64,000 nucleotides of DNA from Undaria pinnatifida (lineage: Eukaryota; Sar; Phaeophyceae; Laminariales; Alariaceae), in contig JABAKD010000006.1 in the NCBI GenBank assembly GCA_012845835.1, positions 1 to 64,000 on the forward strand, in the 5' to 3' direction. The notes beneath the pieces are model-generated. The model worked only from the letters and a program-made list of their open reading frames with translations. It made no database searches and had not been told where the DNA came from. Both the position numbers and the translations under genes were made by a program. Position 1 is the stretch's first letter; each line of letters starts with the position of its first letter. Shown here piece after piece: positions 11,527-21,800 of this stretch.

Positions 11527-11967
11527 GCCGATACGGCTGGCACAGGCAAGCGCAAGGCGCAAGAAGCGGGTTGCATCCTAGACCGCACGAAAGCGGCGGA
11601 AGGCAAAAAGGAGGACCGAAGTGCACCGCGCACAAAGTTGAGTCTGGACCAGACGGTGGAGGCTCTCTCGGACCTCCGCCAATCGGCTCAGACATCGGCA
11701 TCAATCGAAGACCAGGAGGATGTCGTCGACGTGCAGCGGTTGGATCAGGCGGATAGCGTGACGGCGACCTCGAAGGCCTTGTCGTTGGAGAGGTGGGAGT
11801 TATCGGACAGCGAGGAGGAGGACGATGACGAGGACGTAAACATCGGAAGCGGGCGTGCTGAGCCACCGCCTTACACGGAACTTTCCAAACACTTCGGCCC
11901 TCTAAAAAACTACGCGGCAGGATGTGGTTTGAACGAGGCCAGCTACTCGCTCGAGAGTCACGGGTGA
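11527..11967 (+). pseudogene. acidic C-terminal continuation of the transposon ORF
   Basis: This is in frame with the zinc-finger-like ORF after its stop codon. A methionine-initiated ORF (109 aa) begins at 11638. The first part is basic (Lys/Arg/Glu-rich linker). It is followed by a Ser/Gln-rich region and then an acidic stretch, SDSEEEDDDED, before a short C-terminal tail. A basic linker plus acidic tail after a DNA-binding or zinc module is common at the C-terminus of pogo/Tigger-like transposases, but I cannot prove that relationship here. Minus-strand ORFs across the same bases (11495-12040, 11958-12581) are Pro/Arg-rich mirror frames and are not favoured. Confidence 0.4.
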
Positions 11968-12661
11968 TGATGATCGAATCGCATGCATCGAAGCCATCTC
12001 GCCAGACTGAAGTCCGGGTGCATTTTGTCGCGTAGATCAATGAGAGCCGTTTTGCTGCATATGGGTTGAATGAGTCGCTTTTTTCGGAGTTTACTTCTTG
12101 GTGTTATTTTCGTAATAACTTCAAGACATCTCCAATAACGTGGGTTGCATTGTGTAGTGTGGGGTGTTCTTCGAAAAACCGAGAGAGAACGTGCGAGAGA
12201 GACATTAGCTTGGGTTCTTACTGGTGCTCCTTTTGTTAAGCGTGTTCCTCCCTGCTTTTCCTCTGTGGGTACCAGGGTTTTGTTGAAAATGTGTTTCTTT
12301 GTGTACGTTGACTCACGTGTTCGCTTTTGGAATGTTTTTATGTAGTCTAATTGCCTGTGGCTTTCATTGTAGGGTTTGCAATTGTTTTTCCAGTGTGCAC
12401 GGAACCGTCGATGCGTAATGAAACAACAGCCATCGGGCTGTGCACAGACCCACCTGTCGGGACATTCATCGCTTATTGCGTAGCATGTCGTGGACCAAAA
12501 CTCGTCTCGGCCGCGAGGATTTGGTGTTCCCCGCTGCGAAGTACACCAGTACTGCACTGCTGTATTTTCACCAACCTGCATGTTCTCTTCCTACTATTAA
12601 GCGGCCTCGGGCTTCCATCCGCATACCGGCACTGATGTCTTTTCAGCCCCTGGCTGGTTGT

Positions 12662-12679
12662 GTTAGGGTTAGGGTTAGG
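12662..12679 (+). repeat. short interstitial TTAGGG tract
   Basis: Three consecutive GTTAGG-type units lie inside the transposon-bounded segment. Confidence 0.8.
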
Positions 12680-12949
12680 TTGTTGCCTATGTCCGACTCT
12701 TTATCCTTGTGACATCGCGAATAGTAAGCATACCCGCACTATTGGTTGTTCTGAGAACCCCAAAAGTGTGGGTATGCGCACTTTTCAGGCGCTTACTTGT
12801 ATAGTGCGGGTGCTCGCTATAGTGCGGGTGAAATCGCCTGGTACATACCCGCACTATAGAGGGACTCCCACTGTATTTTTCCTCGGCTGGAACGATTTCG
12901 GTCTTGCCATATTTGTACTAATATTTCATTTCTATCCAATATGCATATA

Positions 12950-13100
12950 TACTGGCTGTTCTTGCAAGAGGTTTTGTTCTTGTACGAACGGTAGTACTAA
13001 CCCGGGCACCGTGGAAATCGTTGTCCAGGAAGTGGAAAAGGTTGCTCTCTTCAAAATTGTGAAAGGCTGCGACAACAAACACAAGTGCTACAAATATGGT
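12950..13100 (+). CDS. possible orphan exon
   Basis: The + strand frame here reads Cys- and Thr-rich sequence, then a coding-like run (GTVEIVVQEVEKVALFKIVK) and Cys/Lys-rich residues. It ends next to a possible donor (ATATG|GTATGC near 13098). No confident acceptor, start or family can be named. It lies just outside the right TIR of the 11048-12873 element. Confidence 0.2.
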
Positions 13101-13159
13101 ATGCACGTTTGTATGTGATACCAGTATGTGTTATTACCTTGTTCGTTCGCCCTTTTGAA

Positions 13160-13575
13160 GAGGATGTTTCCCCGGTGATTTAACTTCAGAGAACTCCTGT
13201 AAGCTCTGTACGCCTGTGCCACAAGACCCGGGTTATGGGTACACTTACCCGGAACTTCTGTGGTTTCTGTACGCCCGTGTCATGCTACTCGGGACGTCTG
13301 TGAGTTCTGGAACACTTCTGTGCCCGTACCCGAAACTTCGGAAAGTTCTGTATGACGTTGATACCTGAATTTGGATCTTCTGTGACTTCTGTGTGCCTGT
13401 GCCACCATACCCGGGTACGGGTACAGCCTTCATACCGTACCCGAAACTTCAGCGATTTCTGTAGGCCTGTGCCACAATACCTGGATTGAACTTCTGTGGG
13501 TGCTGTGGTACCTCCTTACCCATACCCGGAACTTATGTTAGTTTCGTAAGACGCCTATACCCTTAACCGGAATCC
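13160..13575 (+). repeat. degenerate minisatellite, locus 2
   Basis: Same unit as 8280-8720: 'cttctgtgagttctgtac', 'gcctgtgccacaatacc' and 'cgggtacgggtaca', with period roughly 50-70 bp and heavy divergence. The two loci are about 4.5 kb apart and flank the two Tc1/mariner-type elements. Confidence 0.75.
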
Positions 13576-13715
13576 GTAAACGGTGAAAAACACAGCCTTC
13601 TAATACATCCATACACAATTTGACGACGATATCACGGTAAAACGAAGAATAGGGAGTCATCTCGACTCGTTCCTTGTTTTGCGGAGATTCTTCTCTATAT
13701 TGAAAAAAAAGTTTA

Positions 13716-14545
13716 GTCCTCGGGAAAATTCCCGAGGTAATTTTCCCGTGCTGTACGTCGGTCCCGGTACTCGGCGGAATACCGTCATATTTGGGCAAAC
13801 CGTGTACCGCCGAAGGCGGTACCGTCAAAAATCGAAAAACCGTCAACCGTTTAAAAAGTACCGTCATTTTGCAGCACCGCCATAAAAGTACCGTCAAATA
13901 AGCGAAGTACCGTTTCCCGTTTAGAAAAACCGTCATATTCAGAACCGTCAAAGATTGTAGGGTGATGGTTTTCATTGAATGTATTCATGTTTTAGGTTTT
14001 ATTGTTTTATTGTTTACAGTAGTAGTACTGTTTTATTGTCTTTTTTTGGTGCTAAATGTCTAAATGTTGTTTCGCGTGAGGCTGGTGAGTTTGTCAGCTT
14101 GACGGTTCGACGATTAGTCTAGCCTCTATTCGTCCGTTCTATATAGGTATGCAGGAACATCAGCGGGGTGGTGCCGGCATGCTTGATCGCCGCCCGGCAG
14201 GTACTGTCAAGTATTTCGTCATTCGTAATTCTGTATTTCTCAGTGGCGGAACCGTCATGTTTCAGTACCCTCAAAAAAGTACCGTCAAGTTTGGCAGTAC
14301 CGGGACCGGTACCGTCGTTTTGCAGTACCGCCAAAAAAGTACCGTCAAATATCGAAAAACCGTCTACCGTCTAGAAATACCGTCACTTTTCGATACCGCC
14401 AAAAAAGTACCGTCAAATTCGGCGATACCGTGTACAGCCAAAAGTGGTACCGTGAGAAATCGAAATACCGTCAACCGTTTGAAAAGTAACGTCATTTCGC
14501 AATACCGTCCGATCTGGTACCGTAAAAAAAAACGGTACCGAGGAC
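13716..14545. mobile_element. putative TIR element with flanking TACCGTCA arrays, 830 bp
   Basis: Short inverted ends GTCCTCGG (13716) and CCGAGGAC (ending 14545) are each flanked by TA. Inside each end lies a dense array of 'taccgtcaaa' and 'taccgccaaaaaagtaccg' words (about 13785-13960 and 14210-14535). They enclose about 250 bp of non-repetitive AT-rich sequence. The terminal inverted repeat is only 8-10 bp, so the element boundaries are tentative. The array itself is certain. Confidence 0.45.
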
Positions 14546-14639
14546 TACCCTGAAAAAAACGAGAACGATTAGCACTTTTCTTGGGAGTGCAAAATCAAAG
14601 TTTGTGATACTTTCGTGGTTTTTTCCACTTTGTGTTTGG

Positions 14640-14715
14640 TTGTTTCGTAGCTCTTTGGGGCCAGATATTGGCGCGACGTTTTGGTGACCGCCTATACATC
14701 ACTTTATAGTATAGG
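14640..14715 (+). repeat. medium repeat family M, first half (interrupted by a SINE)
   Basis: Matches 16027-16095 ('ggccag', 'gcgacgttttg', 'tgaccgcc'). Its continuation resumes at 15242, so this copy is split by the SINE at 14716-15241. Confidence 0.65.
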
Positions 14716-15241
14716 AACAACCGGTCGCCCCGGTGGCGTAGCTGACGTATGTATGTTGTGCCTGTCGTACCCAGTACTAGGGCATGACATTGCCTTGTCG
14801 AATGCATTACGATGCATTATCTCTGTGTCGTAGCTTGTGACCACAGAGCTGATCTTTCTAGGGTGAAGAATCAGTACGGACACTGGGTGTGCTGGATGTC
14901 GACGAGTAGAAGAACGGTTTAATGCGAAGAACACACACACACATCAGGTTATCCTCGAGCCTGGTATAGGTCAGTTTCGTGAGTTCGAGCCCCGCCGAGT
15001 GCATACTCGTATAAATTCGTTGGGACTTTTTCTTGTGGACAAATTGACTTGCGAAAAGCGCGAGAGCGTGAGTTAGCAACATTCGATGAACCATCGACGA
15101 GCAGTGGGATTGCTGAACCCTATGCGCGATAAAAATTGAAGGCAAGAACCGGGGAGGAGAAGGGATGACACCTGTGACCACGGTTTGTCCAGAAGCTGGA
15201 AAGTGAAAGTGTGCAAAGAAAAAAAAAAAAAAAAAAAAAAA
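14716..15241 (+). mobile_element. SINE family 1 insertion with target-site duplication
   Basis: The element is bounded by an 8-bp direct repeat AGTATAGG (14708-14715 and 15242-15249) and ends in poly(A) (15219-15242). The head has an A-box-like TGGCGTA (from 14734), and a B-box GTTCGAGCC lies at 14983-14991. Compared with the copy at 7250-7550, about 203 bp of extra sequence (14741-14943, ending in an AC microsatellite) sits between the A and B boxes. That part would separate the internal promoter. Body blocks match the other copies in order. The 107-aa minus ORF is a by-product. Confidence 0.8.
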
Positions 15242-15420
15242 AGTATAGGGATATTTATACCAGGTATATATTTACTTATCGGTATTCTATTCCCTTAGCC
15301 TTGGTGATGACGATCAACGTCGTTCTGTTTTCAATTAGACATGTAATTCTAGCGTTATTTATAGCGGAAACAGTGTGGAAAATTGTTCTGCACGGACTGT
15401 AACACCAAACAGCTAATAAT
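15242..15420 (+). repeat. medium repeat family M, second half
   Basis: Continues 14640-14715 and matches 16096-16255 ('ttcta..ccttagcc', 'caacgtc.ttct', 'gcacggac/gcacggg', 'taacaccaaac/taccaaac'). This proves that the SINE landed in a pre-existing repeat. Confidence 0.65.
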
Positions 15421-15439
15421 GACGCGCGCGCAGTCACAA

Positions 15440-15625
15440 CTTTGTATCGCCGAGCCCTATTATACATGTACCAGGGGTATATTTGGTTGGCGGTATGCAA
15501 TTCCCGTAATCATGGTAATGACCATCATCATCATGACGTTCATCTTTCTCCAAATACACATGAAATATTTCGAACGTCATTTGCCGAAAACAAATGTGGG
15601 CAAATTGTCGGGCACGGACCATGCT
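15440..15625 (+). repeat. medium repeat family M, partial copy
   Basis: Shares 'ggtatatttgg', 'ggtatgcaattccc', the 'gacgttcatctttctcc' region and 'gggcacggacc' with 15242-15420 and 16096-16255, more diverged. Confidence 0.45.
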
Positions 15626-15838
15626 TACATGCCATACTTACATGTCATGCTAACATGCCATTCATATATGCCATACATATATGCCATGCTCACATGCCAT
15701 ACTTACATGCCATACTTACATGCCATACTCACATGCCATACTTACATACCATACTTGCATGTCATGCCTACATGCCATGCTTACATACCATACTTACATG
15801 CCTTGCTTATATGCCATACTTAAACGCCATACTTCGGG
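15625..15838 (+). repeat. 13-bp minisatellite (catgccatactta)
   Basis: About 16 imperfect units of 'acatgccatactt' with substitutions such as 'catatatgccat'. Two overlapping ORFs through it encode Cys/His/Tyr/Met repeats only because the unit is translatable. Confidence 0.9.
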
Positions 15839-15950
15839 TTAGAGCAAGCCTACCGTATGGGGGATACCGCCATTTTCACTACCGGACTCGAACCATCATA
15901 CTGTCATACTTGCTCCAGTGACTCAGTACCTCACGGGCTACACATACTGG
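15838..15950 (-). mobile_element. SINE family 2 (tRNA-like) fragment
   Basis: Minus strand B-box GGTTCGAGTCC (+ 15884-15894) matches the tRNA consensus. An A-box-like TAGCCCGTGAGG (15929-15940) lies about 46 bases upstream. The downstream block 'gaaaatggcggtatccccc' is shared with 32615-32745. No target duplication or tail was identified. Confidence 0.45.
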
Positions 15951-16026
15951 TCCAGGTCAGCCAATGTCTGGAGTTGTTTCAAAACTAGACTTGGCGATAT
16001 TTTCCTGATTTTATCCATTTTGGTAG

Positions 16027-16255
16027 TTTTACAGCCCATCGTGGCCAGCTATTGCGGCGACGTTTTGATGACCGCCCATGTATGACTTACGTAATAATTC
16101 AGGGATACGTTTTTCTACTCGCTGGTATTCAATTATCTAGCCTTGACAATCACCACCAACGTCTTTCTATTTGTACGTTGAATATAATTGAAACGTGTTG
16201 AGCCGGAAATGAAGTGCACAAATTGCCCTGCACGGGTTATACCAAACATACACTA
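16027..16255 (+). repeat. medium repeat family M, uninterrupted copy
   Basis: Shows the two halves contiguous (about 230 bp), which serves as the empty-site comparison for the SINE insertion at 14716-15241. Confidence 0.65.
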
Positions 16256-16329
16256 AATTCTAAACGATATCGACACGTGCAACGACATCCTTGTAACACA
16301 AATTCCACCATCTTGAAAAAAGACAAAAT

Positions 16330-16860
16330 TGGGGGGTAGGGCTAGGGCTAGGGTTTTGGAGGTCGTCCAGCTCATGGGGTCTTATAAATCCTACGGGATG
16401 TGCCACGGCGTTGCCGATGATACGTTGTTCATCCCGTTAGATACCAAATGGATATCACATCCTAAACCCATCGAGAGCCTTTTCTGCCATGGGATCCCAT
16501 ATGTCCCGTGAGATGTCCCGTGGCATATTCTATGGCATCAATAATGAGATAGTCTGGGAGACTTATCAGGTGGGCGATGCGGTATCGTCTGTCCGGTGGC
16601 ACGTCGAATCGGAGATTCTCTAAATATTTCCATGGAAAATGCTTCGGGGCATCCCAGATATCTTCCTGTGGAATATTTCAAAGAGGTACTAACTTTGTAT
16701 GGACTTCGTATGGTATGTCCCATGGAATCCCATGATGTTTTTTACATGACTACAATTGGGATTTCCGATGGGATATCGCATACGACACCATATGGGACAT
16801 GCCATGGGACACTACCTGCGACATCTAATGAACATGCTACGGGGCGTCGCATATAAGAGT
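16330..16860. repeat. degenerate 'catggga/tcccatg' array
   Basis: Words such as 'gggatgtgccacgg', 'gtcccgtgagatgtcccgtg', 'tcccatggaatcccatgat' and 'gggacatgccatggga' recur in both orientations. This gives many short palindromes around CCATGG and ATATCC. A 'gggctagggctagggtt' tract sits at about 16337-16355. There is no credible gene. Confidence 0.55.
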
Positions 16861-17619
16861 CAACTCGTGGAGTGTCGGATTTGCCAAGGGGAGTCTTGCT
16901 GCTGGTTGTTTTTGGGTCACCTCTCCCCGTGACGGGCGTTCAGCTTGGTTGCTCGTCTTAGTGTATCTCTATTTTGTATCGCATTAGGGCGTTTTTCCTA
17001 AAAAACACGCTTCAACCCCCCTCCCTCCCCGAAAGTGAGGTATGCGGTGCTTCTCTAAACCACAGGCCAAACCTTACTGGAGCGAAGGCAGTTTTTGAGA
17101 AAATTGCCGTACGGTTCTGGCTTTCCCTTCCATTGGCCCACAACATATCGAGCATTTGTCTGACGCCGAATCATTCATCGCGGATAATCTTCCTTGCCGG
17201 TCACACACCACCACCAGCTGCCTGTTGATTGTGCACAGTAGTTGTGTATCAACACGTTACAACAGCCGCTGGGGACACGTAGACTCGCAAGATGTAGCTA
17301 GAGTATGACGTGGTTGAGCGGTGTTGGAGTTTGCCAGTAGGCCGCTGCTACGACGGTGTTCTCTCGCCCGCTTGGTGTCTAGGAAAAATTCGTCAGGTAC
17401 TCGTACTCGTATATTTCTATTATAGGTCGAGAGACCAGGACACAACTTTTGTATCTTTTCAATTCTACCTAACCGTCATAGCAGCCGCAGCAGCAGCGGC
17501 GCGGTGTGACGCCTAACACAAACCCTAACCCGAACCCAATTGGAGGCATCACTGCGATCAATGTGATGCCACGTTATGACCACGATAAGACTGGTTCGTC
17601 TGTGCACTCGTCCTACAGA
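16861..17619. other. upstream region of the beta-helix gene
   Basis: No separate gene is recognised. A GCAGCAGCGG tract (about 17480-17505) and a short CCCTAACCCGAACCC tract (17521-17537) lie just before the gene. I cannot identify a core promoter. Confidence 0.3.
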
Positions 17620-18842
17620 ATGATACTCTACACCATGACATTGCTGGCGGCTGGGTTGGGCATCGGTTCCACGTCTGGGGCGCCGTCAGCCCCGTGTCCT
17701 TCGGGCACTACTATCGTAAACGTCACTTCCATGGTCGACGTCCAGAACCTTACTGATGAGCTAGCCTGCGCCGGTGAAAGGTCGTTTAATATCACGTGGC
17801 GTGCCAGCCTGACCATCGAGGAGAGGATAGAGGTGTCCGACCACAAGAACGTTACCATTTCTGGGGCCGGTGTTCTCACCACTATTCGTGGGCCGCTGGG
17901 CGACGACAGCAATACTGGTGGAATTGTCCAATATGGAAGCGGCGGTGGCATTTTCTCGGTGTCCGACGGTTCTACTCTTCGCCTCAACAATTTGGTGCTA
18001 GATGGAGCAAAGGCAGAAAAAGGGGGAGCTGTTTATGTGCTCTCTTCTAGCTCCTTGTTCGTCTTTGACTGCACGTTCACGACTAACAACGCCTCGGAAG
18101 GAGGTGAGATACCACGCGTCCGAACCCCACAACCACCACGTAGTCGACGACATTCCGAAATGGTAATGATGAGCATGAGGTAGGCGCAATTTACAGCCCA
18201 AAGGATGTTCAGGTGGGTTACATGGATTGTAGTCAGCCTAGCAGACAGATATATGGGGAGTAAAACAAAAAACGCGGCGGGACAGGGGGCGACCAAATAT
18301 TGACCCCCTGACGGTACGTATACCCGTTGTCGACAAAGGTGCATGCTCCATTTACGTGCAGTCAACACCCATGAATGCATCGACAATATTTTTATGCTAT
18401 GGCAAAACGGAACGTACGCCCTAGCAAGGTAGAACGCGATCTGCGTTGCGGGATCCCCTTGAACATTGACCGGTTCATACGTTTTATTTCCCAGGACCCG
18501 GCGTTCCCATGATTTTTGTCTTTTTTCCTCGAAACGACGACGATAACGTGTGTACGTTGCGTTCGTATATGCGTTGCAGTATTTCTTTGGGTTTTTTTGC
18601 CGTCCTATTCGTCGGCTTGACGTCAATGCAGCTTTGTATTTGGTTCCGTTTTGATGTCCTACGGTAATATTTGTTTCACCGTTGTCTCAGTTCAAAACAT
18701 CTCGGACCGTTTCATTTTCTCGTTAGCGTTAAGCCATTTCGCGACCCTTATTGCCTATGACCAGGTGCAATCTATGCAACGACCTCAACGATCTACGTCG
18801 ACGGCGATACCACGTTTGGTGACAACACAGCGGGTTATGGAG
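17620..18842 (+). CDS. secreted parallel beta-helix (polymorphic outer membrane protein-like) protein, 5' part
   Basis: Exon 1 (17620-18103) starts at the ATG before a hydrophobic signal peptide (residues 1-20, ending SGAPSAP). It encodes about 161 aa with N-glycosylation sequons NVT, NLT, NIT. From about residue 110 come the short repeats GGGIF..., GGAVYVLSSSSLFVFDCTF and TNNASEGG. Exon 1 ends GGA G|GTGAGA (phase 1). Exon 2 is 18765-18842, after a CAG acceptor. It restores the frame exactly: GGAIYATTSTIYVDGDTTFG, then DNTAGYGG, one complete repeat in 78 bp. It ends GGA G|GCAAGC, a likely GC-AG intron, again phase 1. The intron is 661 bp. Right-handed beta-helix proteins of this repeat type are usually extracellular or surface-located; the function here is unknown. 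I could not find exon 3. An upstream ATG (17506 or 17563) is possible but less good. Confidence 0.7.
18104..18764 (+). other. intron 1 of the beta-helix gene
   Basis: The GT donor (GGAG|GTGAGA) and AG acceptor (TATGACCAG|GTGC) join phase-1 exons so that the GGAI/Y repeat reads through. A 197-aa minus-strand ORF inside (18033-18626) is most likely chance. Confidence 0.6.
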
Positions 18843-21800
18843 GCAAGCCTTGCCTTCAATCGATGCATGCACTTGAGAAACAGCTAAAGGGAGATGCCTA
18901 CATGGTGTATGTGCTACTATATGTGTTCCCACCAAGCCATAGTTTATGTGTACGTACTCATGATCTACCGGCATTAATTGGTGCCAGATTTGTGAGGAAG
19001 AAATGCGACTCTGCTTTATTTATGAGGAGGGAAACCTGTCTGCCGTGTACACGAATTATTTCAACCAAAAGATATACTGTTTTCACTAAAATATGTTGAA
19101 TTGGGCAGATGCTCGTTCAATGTGGTGTACTTCGCTACAGTACCGCGCACAAACGAGCCACGTTACGCAACGTGTGTTCCTCGTTTGAATATATAAATCA
19201 TTGCTAGTCTTTGCAGGAGTTACGATGATGTTAAATTCCACTTTATGCCACGACACACTCAACATACGTCCATAACATTTCATGTCCACAAGTACTCAAT
19301 ATTTTGTGTCCAATAGCGTACAATATGTTTGACGTATGCTCGTAGTTTAGAGCGTGGGAGCCAAGGCCGATCATGTTGAAGGCCTTGATAAAATGATAAC
19401 ACAGCTGGACAATATACATACTTAAACTTTCGTCAAGAACACTGAGCACTGGGCAGGTTGCAGATGGAGCCAAGGGCGTCAACATGTGTACGCTAGTCCC
19501 AATCTAACAGATACCACACACCATTGCATGCATAACGTGTATGGCTCCAGTGACAGGCTTTATGGACATTCCCGGTAAGCGTACATGAAAAAAAAATGCG
19601 TCGACTGTAGTTGGCCCTCTTAACGATGTTGATGTAATCGGTGCTTCTTAAATATTCCGCGACAGTTGTTGACCTGGCACGGGATCATCACCACCCACCC
19701 AAAACCAGCTGCAGCTTTTGTTGTGGCAGATGATGCACTCATCAACCGCAGGCTCTATGATCTTGATTTTCTTTCTGGACCACATGCCTCCGACGGGTTC
19801 ATCTCACCCAAACCTTAACCCTAACCCTCTGTCCTTGCCATACTTGAATTTCTACGCCCCATGTCATTCATTTCTCCTTTTTCGCTGGCCGTTTACAATC
19901 GCCCGCAAAGGCTGAGCAGCGATACTGGTTATAATATTGGCGATGTGTTGAAAATTGTATGCGCCACCATAAACAACGCACCTGTGGTATATCGTCGTCG
20001 GCTAACCCGCTATATATGATAACATAGGTGGGAAGGACTGGCGACGCTCTGGTTTGGCCCAGTATCTATCTGGGAGACAAAGTCAGTTTGGTATCACGCC
20101 TCGGTAACCCCGTGCGTATTTACCAAGCGGGAGTTGAACCCCTAAACCTTGGCTGTGAGCGCACATCACCGGCATCGGGTGCAGAGTTATTGCGATTGTG
20201 CGCGAGCGTTGTTGTGGCGTGGATTTTGTCGTCGTCGAGGTCCGGTTAATTCTCCTAACGGGAAGTTGGAATTACTCTCGCGGTAAGAACAATTTACCTC
20301 GCAAACAGAGGCATATATGTCTCATCTGATACTTAACTGCGTCGGGAGGTGAAGCTGGCCGATCCACAAAAGGCTTTGTGTGCGACCTCGTCGGAGGTTA
20401 TGTCCGTATGTGGTGTGGAAAACGTAGAACACGCGAACAAGGCTTTGCAATATACGCCATGGAAATGAGAGCAATAATGATACTGTGCGATATGGTAAAG
20501 GTTTGGAGATATTCTGCCGTGGAAATGTAGGACGGGCAGCAAATGTAGCATTGCAGTTAGCTATATTATATGTCAAAACCAACGCGTAAGTGCACGATGG
20601 TGTCGAAGTTAGGTACACCGCACTTTGGTGACGGTTTTCGAACCGCACTAGAATCGCTTGTGATGCAACCTGTAAATGATTTCTAAGGGCGATGATCACA
20701 CGCACCCATTGCCTTCGTGCATGCTATCTAGTATATATATATATGTACGCCATTCCTGGATCAGGGTTGGGGGCGGTCGGCGCGGAAGATATTTCGTCGA
20801 ATGTACGTATAGCTCCGTAGTGAAGCCGGTTTCGGCAGTATCACACGAAAAATCATTTCGATCATTTGGTAGACAACAATGTATTGACCGGATAGTTGCC
20901 TCACACGATCTGTGTTCAACGGTTCACGCAAAATAACACTTTTCACCGTTACGCAAAATTATTCGTCGAAGGCGTAACGTTTCTATGATTGTGTAGCAGT
21001 CGGAGAGTTTCGCCCAAATGGCGGACAACCGTCATTCGCCGGATAAAATGCGTTTCCACTATTTCAGGGTGGTCGTAGTCATCACAGCGTCAGGAAAATG
21101 AATTCAGTTGTGTGGGAATGAACATGAAATCTCAATATGGTCTGCTCTCGTTAGCGGACGGCGTTGGCCTGTATCACACAAACGAGACCCCCACGTCGTA
21201 ATCCGACGCCTCATGATCGTTTAGAATCACTAATGTTGCATTGGTTCGCGAAGAACAATTCTATACGAGATGCCTGATTGACTGCGGGTGTGTTTGATGG
21301 TTCCACCTGCGCACTTGAACACTCGGCGGATAATAAACGGCGTAATGTCCAGCGCTACTAGTAGTAGTCCGGCGAGAAACAAGGTCGTTACTTGTCAATA
21401 TATAGCAGAATACAAGAACCAACCTACGGACAAGGTTCGAGCAGTCAACGTAATCAGTTAGATGCTTGATTGCAAATGCAACACTTGGGGGATAAGTCGA
21501 AACATATATCTGAGTGACAAGGCTTCTTTATATAGGAAGCTACCTGACATAGTTGGATGCCTACTCCTTATGGCCGTCCGATTGAAAATCGTGTTCTGCT
21601 GTACGATTTGATTAAAGGTCGTTGTATCGGTGGGTTACAGAGCTCGTAATATGAGCAATAGCGAACAGACCATCGTTGACATGAGTTGAAATAACTTATT
21701 TTCGTCGAAGCGTATCTGTGCATCAACAACCGTTCTACATGATGAAGGCCGAACGTGTATAACGGGCTTCCGTTCTCTCGTGGACACGACTGGTATGGTA

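Larger units (their letters stand above)
11048..12873 (+). mobile_element. Tc1/mariner-type TIR transposon with decayed coding region, 1826 bp
   Basis: The left end CGGTGAGGGTCCCTCTACAG and the complement of the right end CAGTGGGAGTCCCTCTATAG are imperfect inverted repeats that continue into GTGCG. Both ends are flanked by TA (11046-11047 and 12874-12875). Further 'ctctatagtgcg'-type motifs are repeated inside each end, which looks like a set of transposase-binding sites. The centre-left carries a + strand reading frame with a zinc-finger-like part and an acidic part. No DDE catalytic core is recognisable, so this is probably a deletion derivative or decayed copy. Confidence 0.7.

Noticed and set aside
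11495-12581. 181-aa and 207-aa minus ORFs in the Tc1/mariner-type element
   Set aside because: Pro/Arg/Ser-rich mirror frames of the + strand coding frame, without transposase motifs.
15625-15838. Possible CRISPR-like array (regular short repeats)
   Set aside because: Units are contiguous 13-mers without unique spacers, in a eukaryotic context; it is a minisatellite.
18033-18626. 197-aa minus ORF
   Set aside because: It lies in intron 1 and exon 1 of the better supported beta-helix gene, has no motif, and is probably chance.
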